Of a DNA stretch of 64,000 bases, positions 44,101-54,199 are shown in pieces (position 1 is the stretch's first letter; each line of letters begins with the position of its first letter). The stretch is taken from NCBI RefSeq assembly GCF_035083965.1, contig NC_089735.1, forward strand, positions 17,849,594-17,913,593, given 5' to 3'. A model generated the notes under the pieces. The model did no database searches. It was not told the DNA's origin and was given only the letters and a program-made list of their open reading frames with translations. Source of the stretch: Branchiostoma lanceolatum. Its lineage: Eukaryota; Chordata; Leptocardii; Amphioxiformes; Branchiostomatidae. A program made the translations under genes and the position numbers.

Positions 44101-47100
44101 TAACATGAAGTGGTGTTTGTTGGCGGCCACCATTGTACGATGTGTGTGTGAGTGCCCCGCGGTATTCTCACAATTGCGACTCTATTCAAAGCTTTAATGA
44201 CTGTCTATTGAATGTGGTCGTCACATCTCCGGCAGGCGTCACAGTACGGCGAGAAAAAGCGCCATACCTGTCTACTAACACCTGTCACCTGTGGATGATG
44301 TTTGCTTCAATTAGGGGATCATTGTGTGGATGAAGTTTCTAGATTCAAACGTATTCTCTGAAGCGATAATTACAAGTGGGTACTTTCGGCGAGGTATGGT
44401 GAATATGACTGGACACTGATGAACAATTCTCAAGTCGTTAAACAATAAGGCCAGACGACCAAAAAAAGTCATGTTATAAAAACTACGCAGTGAGGATATA
44501 ATCAGCTTCTACAATATAACGCACAAAGAGGCTCCTTGAAACCCCTGCCACACAGTCGACGAGCTTCGGTCACATTTCTTCAAGATCGCCGCATTTACAC
44601 ATCGACAGAGACCCGGCCATATTTTCACCTGAAAATCTACCCCACAAACATCGGACGTCTTTTTGCCCAAAAGATCATTTAGAGCTCGCAGACTCGTCAG
44701 TCGTACCCGCACGTGCGAAAGATTGTCATAAAACAAATTCATTTAAGAAATGACTAAAACATGCAGTTTTGGGTGTAACGAGGGTGATTTTGGAATAGTT
44801 TTCACGTCTCGGAGGGGCTTGGCACGCCTCGTTTACCTGCACAAAGCAGCTGCTCCCAGCATTCCACGTGTAGTGTGTTGTGAACATTTACGCAATTGCT
44901 TCTGTCTTTCAACTTCTCGCTGCATAAAAACGGCTCTAACTCTGTATTTTCTGTCCGCGTCAGACGTATGTTCCCCCCTGTGATGGTGACTATCAGCGGC
45001 CTGGACCCCGCCGCCACATACAGGGTGTACATGAACGTAGTTCCGGCCGACAGGCACCGGCACAAGTTCACAAAGACCGCCTGGGTTGCCACTGGACCCG
45101 CAGAATTTAGCGTACGTATCAACCTTTCATTTACCACCGATATTTCATATATAGAGGGCTAGAGGACTCATATACATGTAGTCTTTTTATAGGAATATAA
45201 TTGCGACAGGCTGTCTATGCTGGAATCTATAGACCTAGCTATATATGGTTGTCAGCAGTCTAAGCTTAACGCGTTTCATCCCTCAATAAATAGCGGGGCT
45301 CCTAGCCTGATCATTTTGAAAAGGAACAAAAACCTCTTCCCCCTACAGAAATTAAACTATTTTTTACCCACGTGAAAACGGAGATTATGTAGTCAGTTGG
45401 TGCACTTCTTTGTGATAGCGGTGTGTGTCCATAGTTTCGAAATTTGTATTTGAATGTTAGGTACTTTGGGAACACTAAGAGGCTCGTATATACGTAGATC
45501 AAAGTTGCCAGAAAGGTCTCAAAAATGTTGCAGGAGTTGGCCCGAGCCCAGACCGCGTGGTAGGAAGTACCGTTGGCTCCAGTACAGAATATTCTATCCA
45601 CACCGGTATTCTGAAGACAGCTTGTTTCTATTGTTTTTGGCACCCTGCTCTTAACAGGTTCTTGAAGATATTGAATTGAGGGATGGTGATGCTCGCGTCA
45701 CATTCTGAGGAATACTATGAAAACTTGAGTCATGTGAGTGCATCGTTTGTGTAACTTGTTGAGTATGGCTACAAAGACTCATATGACGCCGATAAGTACA
45801 GCTCGGATTTTGTCCGCAGGTCTCCAACCCCGCATACGAACATCTGAACTCCCCGGCTACAGGGTCAGTCTGGATGGGAACAGTCGTGTCTTTCGCCAAG
45901 GTCAAGATCACCAACAATAACGACAGTGTAGAGGGACACGTTAGTGCTTTTCTTACTCTTGGTGCATTTCATTGGTAGAAATCAATAATATAAATCTCCA
46001 AGTAAACCTTACGGTGGCAAAATCGTAACTGCCGGCCAAGACGTGACGGTGCAGCAGTTATGATTTTGCCACCGGAATATCTACTTGGAGATGAATAGAT
46101 ATAACGTTAGCCCGCAAGTTGCGGGTTTCTAATATTCCTTTTTGATTTTGTTAAAACTGTTTCGTAGCAAATATCATGGAGACTTACCTTTTATGAACAG
46201 ATGAGGTTGTTACCTTGCTTATCTTGCATGTAATGTGACAAGCATCTTTGCGTTGTGATTTTTCACAAAACTTTATTTGGACCATCTCCATGAATATTTC
46301 CCAGAAACAGGCAACACATATGTGTCGGCCTGTTCAGACCGGGATAGCACTCTTCTACAGAAAGTATGGATGTCAATATTCAGCCTTTTTTCCTTTCACA
46401 GTGTCTGCTCGGCTGCAAAAAGGTACAAGTTTAGTCGTACAACTGTTAATGTTCAGCTAGTCAGCGATCAGTCCAATCGAATAAAACATGTCGCTTTTTA
46501 TTATCCTTTTCACCAGTTTCTTCTCCATTCGATGCACAAGTACGAGACGGAAATCATCATCGTACGCCAGGAAGCAAACAAAAAGGCTCAAGGTCATCTT
46601 GGTGACCACAGACGCACATTCCAGTTCGACGAAACAGCCTTCGTGGCGGTGACGGCGTATCAGAACCCCAAGGTCACACGTCTCAAGATCAAGAACAACC
46701 CGTTCGCTAAGGCATTTCGAGATTCGGACGTCATGGCGTTAGTACCATCAGTTACATTCATTACTTCTCTTCCAATCCACCTGTCGAAGGCAACAAGAAA
46801 ATAATGTAGGACTGTGTACGCATGTCTTAGTGTGAAGTTACTTCTGTCCAAGCTGACTGGCGGGCGGCGCGCGTGTCGTCGCCATGTGTGACGGCCGTAG
46901 CCATATCGCTGACCGCTCGATAACATATCCGAGCGTTTCAAAATGATTTGGGGGCTGAAAAGAACCAGAAACGAATAAATCAATATCGATGACAGGGCGG
47001 AAGAATCATCGAAACAAAGTGCACCACCTCGGGTTCGAACCCGAGTCAAAAAGCCTCAGCCCTAATCCACTACGGCACGAAGCAGCACGGTGGCGACGGG

Positions 47101-48021
47101 TCTTGCTTACATATGTCCGCATTTCGATTGGCAAATTTCGTTTGCATCGAGTCTATGTTGAGCCTCGTGCGGGGAGCAGTACACTTTATGTCTTCTTCGT
47201 ATTTTCCGTATCCACATTGAATATATTACCGAATTGTCGCGGAGACGTCAATTAGGGATATTAGAACACAATTAGATTTTCTTATTCAATCAAATGATCT
47301 TCTACAACAGGATATTGGAGGGTGCCCGGCTGCTGACAGGAAGTGACGCCGGCGCCTACCAAGCTGTCTATGGAGATAAAGGTTGTGGTAGAAACAATCT
47401 TTATAACGTTGTTCTTTCGTTCTTTCATCTGGCGTGAGAGGAGCAGTAAAGCGAGTCTACCACAGGACTCCTGTTACTGTTCCTCCTACACCAGATGAAA
47501 GAGATTTGGACAAAGGATCGCAGCGATCCGACATTTTGCAATGTTAGATTTGATACAATGACACTCAAGAAAACCATATGTGACTTTATTGTGTTCTTCT
47601 TCAAAGCCAAGACGGAAGACGTAGCATATATTCTATTTTCGGATGCTCATTTTTTAGTTTACCACCTGGTGGATATGCACACCTGCATTTCTGAAGCGAC
47701 ATTTTCTACTGTTACCATCTTGTAGGATATCCCTGCACTGGACCTATTGTGATGGACACCAACCAGATACCCCGGTCTGCACCGATGAGCAGCAGAGTCA
47801 AGCAGGTACATCTGAAAGGCACCGAGGAAAATAAACAAGTCGTGCGCCCAACTCCCGTCTGGCCGCTGCCTGCTGGTGGCTTCCCGTTTCCAAACTGTGG
47901 AAACTGGAGTCCTGAAGAAAACATCTCCACTCTCCAACCTACCCCCAGTCCGGCTCTACTCCCTAAACACTCTCAAACACACCAGGCAGAGGCGTCTATC
48001 ATAAAGAGCCAAGAGAAATAA
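41150..48021 (+). CDS. Divergent T-box transcription factor (six coding exons; exon 4-5 junction unresolved)
   Basis: Nuclear DNA-binding regulator. Exons: 41150-41589, 44964-45111, 45820-45939, 46517 to about 46729, about 47321-47381 (or from 47311), 47726-48021. Exons 1-4 join in phase; about 425 aa if exon 4 ends at 46729 and exon 5 starts at 47321. The start ACCATGT follows an in-frame GTGACG. Residues 4-16 (SERAKAFSIEALL) resemble the eh1 Groucho-binding motif of the TBX1/10, 15/18/22 and 20 groups. T-box about 121-305: LWRKFRDCGTEMI, the conserved split R|RMFP intron, SGLDPAATY, NNNDSVEGH, LHSMHKYE, VAVTAYQNPKVTRLKI, NNPFAKAFRD. Odd points: the usual HPDSPA(T/S)G appears as EHLNSPATG, QWM as VWM, and insert lengths differ, so the subfamily cannot be assigned. 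Donors near the end of exon 4 are weak and all in phase 0, whereas the natural acceptor at 47311 needs phase 2. Confidence 0.85.
41703..41724 (+). repeat. (CA)n microsatellite in T-box intron 1
   Basis: Short imperfect CA dinucleotide tract. Confidence 0.9.
42273..42374. mobile_element. Hairpin MITE, CTCCAAGCAGA family, copy 3 (T-box intron 1)
   Basis: Near-perfect snap-back: CTCCAAGCAG(T)GGCTTCGAT, then CGAGAGGGG, against CCCCTCTCG, then ATCGAAGCCTCTGCTTGGAG. The arms are about 29 bp with one mismatch, and the outermost AT/AT extends pairing. Confidence 0.85.
42954..43734. mobile_element. Candidate TIR element with CCACTGYTGRCAGGAT ends (T-box intron 1)
   Basis: Left CCACTGCTGGCAGGATTTTT and right (inverted) CCACTGTTGACAGGATTTTG are about 780 bp apart. 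Additional CTGACAGGAT motifs in both orientations lie just outside (42836-42950) and inside the right end. Interior without ORF. Similar motifs occur at 29110-29310. Confidence 0.55.
45996..46090. mobile_element. Hairpin MITE, CTCCAAGCAGA family, copy 4 (T-box intron 3)
   Basis: CTCCAAGTAAACCTTACGG, then TGGCAAAATCG, against GATTTTGCCACCGG, then ATATCTACTTGGAG. Same outer core as the other copies with G-to-T/A changes on both arms. Confidence 0.75.
47025..47095 (-). repeat. tRNA-derived SINE head (T-box intron 4)
   Basis: On the minus strand: GTAGTGGATTAGGG (A-box region), then GGGTTCGAACCCGAGG (B-box stem-loop), with GTGC/GCAC able to pair at the ends. Only about 60 nt, with a reduced anticodon region, so not a functional tRNA gene. 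Confidence 0.55.
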
Positions 48022-49270
48022 CATTTTTCTTTTAACTTCCTCTAAGCTGAAGATTTTGGAAGGTATCTATCTATCAATCTATTGTCTTCGCTGCTATCTT
48101 AGCCAAGAAGGTTAAAAAGTATTCGGGTGCATCTTTGATGAAGACCAACGTATGTTAGTTATTCAAATTAGGACTTGATTTTCATAATCAATTAGGGCAA
48201 TTATGATGATGAATTAGGACATTTTGTTATTAAACTGTGCTAAATGGCAGCAACTGCATACTCACAACATATGTAATTTTGTTCCAGAGGAACATTAATT
48301 GATATCAATCATACAATCCTTGAAAGTTTCCCGAGTGGAAATTGACGCTGATAATCGTGTAATGAGCAGTGAAGTAAGAAATAAGAGATTGATTCACATT
48401 GGCACCCGCAGCAACAAGCTACACTACCAACTACCCCGCGACTGAAAAAACTCAAGCCGCTGGTGCCAATGCGAAAATGTACCAAAGTTACAGCATATCG
48501 GGGGGCCATGACTGGAATAATAAGTTTGGAGGGTCGTATACATTTAAACAAATACATCCTACACTTGGAATAACTGTAACTTCGTATTACCAAATCTAAT
48601 TTTTGTTCCAATAAGTTAATGAGTAGGGAACAACTGACTTTGCAAAATGTTTTTTTGTCGAGGCATTCAGTGATCTTAGATTAATTTTGTTCCGAAGGTC
48701 ATGCGACAATTTTGCTGAAATAATTGAATGGAGTAGATCAGACAGAACACCATGAATGATTTTGTTAAACAGTAAAGTCGATGGATCGATGAAGGTGCCT
48801 CCTGTCGGATAATGTCTCCCAATCGAGTTCTCTGCGAGTTCAGGAATACGGTGACGCCTGCGACAGTGAAAGATATAGAAGTCAACAATCTTATATACAT
48901 CTGAATTGAATTGATAAATTCTTAGGTGTGGGTGGGGGACGTAGGCACACTTTAGGTTTCTGTTCGTTACCTATCAGTTTGCATGTGTATATACATATAT
49001 CTATATTTATAAGTTTGTATAACTTGAGTGTAGCGCCACATTGTCTTTGTCACTGCTATTATTGAATAAGATAAAAAAATAAGAAAAGACAGTGAAAGAA
49101 CAGTGATATTGCATTCGTTCTAAAAGTTGTGGTTCTTCTCATGTGCAGCTGTGGCAAACAAAATCACCGTACTCTAAGCTGGGATGACTAAACGATGTAT
49201 ACAACATTTCCAGAATATTAAGAGGGAGTGTGAATTTCAAGCCTTTATGAATTCTAGAAATTTTAGAAAT
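48022..49270 (+). other. T-box 3' flank, no further certain exon
   Basis: ATTAAA at 48229-48234 is a possible poly(A) signal. A 66-codon open frame without ATG at 48399-48599 ends in a tyrosine-rich string (SYSISGGHDWNNKFGG). It could be an alternative C-terminal T-box exon, since a good donor (AAGCAG before GTACAT) lies within exon 6 at about 47807, but this is speculative. Confidence 0.3.
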
Positions 49271-49299
49271 TTTGTTCAACATGTTAAGTGTCTGTCCCT

Positions 49300-49640
49300 A
49301 TAGTGTGCCAATGGCCAGAGACACTTTTGCCCGTTTCTCTCATTTCCTAAGCGCCGGTGACGTCATAGGCCAGCGCATTTGCGCCGGTCGGAACCCGCCC
49401 TCCCAGATGCCCTGGCCGAGGGCAAAAGTTCTGGCGATCGAGGTCTTTCCTACCGCCAGGAGTGCTTTCCCTCCGTTCTGGACCCGTCGGCAATTGATGA
49501 CGTCACAAGAGCGGACAGGTAAGTGCTTTGGACGCCCTCCCACCGGCGCATAAGCTAAAGGCGTCCGCGGGCCGAGCCGCCCTAGGCCGATGTGTCTGGG
49601 CGGGCCTTGTCACCTGAAGCAGAGGCTCGGCGCTCTTTTT
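49300..49640 (+). promoter_or_regulatory. Orphan GC-rich block with two CRE sites and a strong 5' splice site
   Basis: A CpG-rich stretch within AT-rich surroundings. Full CREB/ATF palindromes TGACGTCA are at 49358-49365 and 49498-49505; a consensus donor (GGACAG before GTAAGTGC) is at 49518/49519. An ATG at 49311 opens a frame (MARDTFARFSHFL...) that runs to this donor, but the peptide is not recognised. It could be the promoter and first exon of an unrecognised plus-strand transcript. Confidence 0.35.
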
Positions 49641-49649
49641 TCTGGAGAA

Positions 49650-51660
49650 AAGAAAAAGGTTTAGTGCCGTACTAGTAACGACGAAACCACCAATTCTTCC
49701 GCGACAGGAGTCCGTGGTAGTGCGTGACAAAAAAGTGACGAAAGGGTTTCGAGTATCGAGGTTTGAGTTCACATTTTTCATCATTTGCTGCGAACTGACA
49801 TTAAATACCAACACGGTGAAAAGCGTAAGAATCGATTTGTTTTGGGTGAAAATTGAATTCGGACCCAAGCCTTATTTCCGGCTAACCGTCCGCGTTAAAG
49901 TTCCCCCCGATTGACCTTTGTTGCGTTCTGTTGGCCGTGTTGCCATACCTCGCGCGTCAGGTTACTGTGAAAATCTCAGTGTTAGGATTTTCTTTATAAT
50001 TGGCTTGATTATACCTTAGAGTTTTCTCTTTCCGACAGGATCAGTAATTTTTGTGACTAAACTATAGGGAATACCAAATTTTGCGCATCATTTTTGACGG
50101 GAAAATACTTTTCTCCCTAACATTTACTAAAATTACAGGGGTTGAAGTAACCGAAAATCGCTTTTTCTCCCAGCTAGAGAGATACCCTTCATTCCCTACA
50201 CAGTTGTTTTGGCTCAGAAGTATTTCCTGGAAGAGACGGTCGCTAGACTTGAGGTTGTGCAACCTCGAATTGAGACCCAAAATAAACAAGGGGATGCCCC
50301 CAGTTACCAAATAACATGAACATTCATCCATAGCCGTTATGCCGTCTACATGTACTGTCACCATAGCCGTGCAGAAAATATAACCTTCTTGCGAAGATAA
50401 TAACGTCGCCGAAGGTCAGTTACTAGCATCTAAACCATCAGGCTTCCCCTGTCAGTGAGGACCCCTGGCGATTCTAGTAATGTTTGTCACGGCTGGATGC
50501 GATTTCACCTGCAATTATATTTTTACCCGCATGATGCACCCTAGTCGTTTTAGCAATCTTGATGTTGATTGGTCCTGATCGTGACGACGAAATGGCTTGC
50601 CTGCATATTGAATATGTCCAAATAACGAACCCATCTTTATGTTTAGATATTTTCGATCAACCAATGACACATGTCCGTCATTAAGATGACAAGCATTGAG
50701 AACGATTATTCTGATCAATAAAATTACCGGAGCAGCAGATCAACCGCTATATATGCTTTTAGTGGTGACTTACGTGTAGCGGAACCGCTTATTTTGTACC
50801 AACAGAAGACGAAACATACGCACGGATTTATGCCGACAGCTGTTGAGAATCAAACAGACGTTTGTTCAACGCAGTATTGTTTTCCTTATTCATTCAACTT
50901 CACCATGACACATCTGCATCTAGCTCTATTGGACGGAGAATTTCCGTACAAAAGATATAGAAGTCAGCTATCTAATCTACATCCAATTCCCTACCTTATA
51001 TCCCATTCTTTTGTTTGTGAAATTTCCTAAATATTTGAAAGCCTTTCGCGATTTCCCCATTCCCGAAAACACAATTTCTTGCAATTTGACAGTTTCCTTT
51101 GCCACTTTTCTTGAGGCGACCGGGAGCGGTACTGCAGATTAGGCTCTGGTGGTGCAGATAGCCCCGACTTGTAGAATGGGAAAATTCATTCAAGCCAGTG
51201 AACACTTCGCCAAACAGGCCGAGATACTAGTAGATGTCTTCATTTAACATTGGAGGAAGTTTAAGACTTAATGCTAGTTGAAATAAACATTTTAGACGCC
51301 GCGCGAGGACCTCGTGTTACATCTTGGCCACCGTCGGCAAAAATCACCCGGATGTCATTCAGAAAATCGAGTCTTCGTGGCCTAGCTAGCCTTACCGCAT
51401 AACTTTAGAGATGACTCAATTACTAGTACATATCACATTGTATAGTCGTTACAACCCTCCCATTGTTCACTAATCATCTCCGAGCAGGTGAAGTCACGAG
51501 TAAACTCATTTTCACGTCACAAAGATGGAAGACATGTATTTTTGTTTACTTCTTTTGAAAAACGTTTTCATTCACAGACAGTAAACAATCGTACACGCTC
51601 AGCCATAGATGCGTGAACTGTAGTCAGTAACGTTAGTGGAATTGTACTTACAGATTCGTG
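49650..51660. other. Intergenic stretch with no recognisable gene
   Basis: Only short ORFs without homology. No repeat family recognised with confidence. Confidence 0.4.
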
Positions 51661-51674
51661 AAGACAGTAGAATT

Positions 51675-52088
51675 CGAGGGGTGATCAATAAAAGAAATAA
51701 GGTGCACAACTCACATTTCAGTTCATAATTGTGTGTGCAGAGCTGTGTGGGTTGGGTTCCTCATGCCGTGAATCGGCATAAAATCTTCAAGACATTGTCA
51801 AAATGTTTCATGAGGTTTCCCTTCATATTTCAACTAGAAAGATGTGGGCATCTGACTTTCAGCAGAGCAAGTTGACCCGCACACCTCAGGTCGCAGCTCA
51901 ATTGTCCATGTTTTCTTTTCCTTCTCTCTCACCTAACGTTACTGGGTGTTGCCTGCAAAGTAATGATCATAGTGATTTGAATTTTGGTACACATACATAA
52001 AAGGCTTTATATTTTATCGTTATACCTCGAAATTTGAGTTTTGCACCTTATTTGTTTGTGAGGCGTAAATGTTATTGAGCACCCCTCG
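51675..52088. mobile_element. Mariner-like non-autonomous element
   Basis: Left CGAGGGGTGATCAATAA and right (inverted) CGAGGGGTGCTCAATAA are typical mariner termini. Pairing continues through AAATAAGGTGCA(C/A)AACTCA. TA follows the right end. About 414 bp, no transposase frame. Confidence 0.8.
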
Positions 52089-52104
52089 TATCGGCATGTA
52101 ACGC

Positions 52105-52300
52105 TTAGGTCACATTTCCAAGCCGGGGCCCGGCCGGGCAGTTTGTGGGAACGAAAACTATGATATAGAAGACAAGAAAACACACCAAACTTTTTAACAA
52201 TTATTCCTTACCATACGTTACGTATGTTCTTGATTTTCAGCTTTTATTCTTTGTTTTCTCAAACAGCCCGGCCGGGCCCCGGCTTGGAAATGTGACCTAA
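52105..52300. mobile_element. MITE with TTAGGTCACATTTCC ends
   Basis: The 36-bp arms match almost perfectly: TTAGGTCACATTTCCAAGCC then GGGGCCCGGCCGGGC, against the exact inverse ending GTGACCTAA. It lies only 16 bp from the mariner-like element. Confidence 0.88.
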
Positions 52301-52309
52301 GCATAAGTT

Positions 52310-53870
52310 CACAGCGTTTCATTGCAGTGAATTGTCGACTCTACACAACGTACAGTATGAGTGAGTGTGAGGCAAGCGAACTGCACTGTAGTATATAAGT
52401 GTTTACAGCCTTTGTTGCAGGACTAGGATCAGCATACATATGCAGTTGAAAGTTGACAGAGAATAGTTTAAGGGAAATATCGAAAAAAAGTTGAATGACA
52501 AATTTCAAACATATGATATGATATCAGCCAAGAAAACAGAGTCTCAATACTCATGGAAGTTATTGATTCCTAATCGGTTAGAATGTGATTTATTTTTACT
52601 GAAGTTTACTTCATTTTCCGGTTCTTACATCAAGGTTCACGATATCTATTTGTTAACTGTTGGAGATAACCAAAATGTGTAAAATGCGACTTAATTTTAT
52701 GCGATAAAAGAGATACTCCCAGATGAAAAGACTATACACAGCTAAATTGAATACAGGCAGAAAGCAGACGTACAAATTACTCTGTTGGCCAACACGCGTT
52801 CGGCGCCTCAAGGGAGATGTTAGGTTGGTCTCGTCAAGATTCTTTCCAATTTGCCGTCCAGCACGTAAAAGCAATGTGTCTCTGATAAGGATCTAAACGA
52901 CACCTCTTATAACTTAAAAAGCTGGGGTTCTCAAGAGGAGCGCCATCAGACGGCTCAATGATGTATGGATCACCGCGAGCCAAAACGTCGTCCCATTGTT
53001 TGACCCACAATGCCCTGGTCAGCCTCCGGACAGGATTAACTGCCGAACTAACTAACTCTGAGCACCTGCACAATTCATTCATTCATCAACAAAAAAACCT
53101 TAATTAAAAGCCCATTTTGTAACCCCATTGTGTAAAAGATCTTGTACGGGCACCGAGGGGGAAGTTTTAGATTTCTTATCTGAAAAAAAATGTCAAAGGA
53201 ATTCTGAAGAACAAAAGGGAACACGTTTTGCTTGCAAGGAAAACTTCAAAATTAGAATGAACTTACAAGATGTTTATCCATCTATTCTAAGACTAGTTGT
53301 ATCAACTGATCAAATCTAAATATAGGAAGAAATAAAAAAACACATTCATGGTTCCAATTGGAATGGATATGAAGGCTTTGGTATCTCAAGGAACATGATT
53401 TGGAAATGTAGTCTACCTTTGTTGTTAGCTTTGTTGTTAGCTTTGTTGTTATTTGCCACCAGTTAGAATGTTTATTTGGCCGTGTTTGAGTTCTTAATTG
53501 CCATACAGCTTGTTCTCTGTTGAATTATTTTTTGGTCAAACCCGTTCGTTTTATATGATGTAAGCTATGTCGCAAGTGTCTGCTATATTTATGAAGGATG
53601 ATTTCACTTCCTTGAGTAGAATTGTTTTGCACTGTTCATACTTTGGTGGTTAGCTCTTCTTGTAGTGATGAAAGCTGACATGACTAGTGTAATGACCAGT
53701 GAAACAAGAAAGGCACCCGACAAAAGTCAAAGGTCGCGACCCAAACGGTGGTCAATTTCTTCTTGAACAATCAGATGTCAGTCTGTGTTAGTTCAACCGC
53801 GCAGGTCAGTCAGACGTCACAAATTCACCGCGACACATGCTTTTGACATATCCATCTAGGTTGGAACAAG
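52310..53870. other. Intergenic stretch; short 12-bp tandem repeat
   Basis: Contains TTTGTTGTTAGC repeated about three times at 53417-53450. Otherwise no gene or recognised element. Confidence 0.4.
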
Positions 53871-53876
53871 GTGATC

Positions 53877-54177
53877 TTAAGCCGCGGTTACATATGGCCG
53901 ACATGGCCTTCCGACCTTCCCCAGCCATGGTTGTGAGAGGTTCGGGGGCTAGGTCGGTTTTGAAATTTTCAAAACATTCGTCTGTGGACGGGAGGTCTAA
54001 AATGGGTTGGCTGGTGGTTGGTTGGCTCCTTGGTTGGCTTATGATTGAAGTCAGTAGTGGTCAGGGTGTGTTTGGGAGTCAAATTTGACTCTTGACATAA
54101 AATTGGTCAGACTGCTCCCGTTGGTTGGCTAGTGGTCGGAAGTCTGTCATGTCCGGCTATCTGTAACCGGGGCCTAA
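53877..54177. mobile_element. MITE with TTARGCC..GGTTACA ends
   Basis: Left TTAAGCCGCGGTTACATATG and right (inverted) TTAGGCCCCGGTTACAGATA continue as GCCGACATG...CTTCCGACC in both arms (about 38 bp). The interior has GGTTGGCT-type tandem words. The outer TTAGG and GGTTACA words are shared with the MITEs at 52105 and 24803. Confidence 0.8.
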
Positions 54178-54199
54178 CTGGGCGCCTGGTCATAAAACC

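Noticed and set aside
46277..46516. Extension of T-box exon 4 upstream as coding
   Set aside because: The frame is open by chance; a clear polypyrimidine tract and acceptor precede FLLHSMHKYE, and the upstream peptide does not match any T-box.
47025..47095. Functional tRNA gene
   Set aside because: B box is good, but the molecule is only about 60 nt with no proper anticodon arm; better explained as a SINE head.
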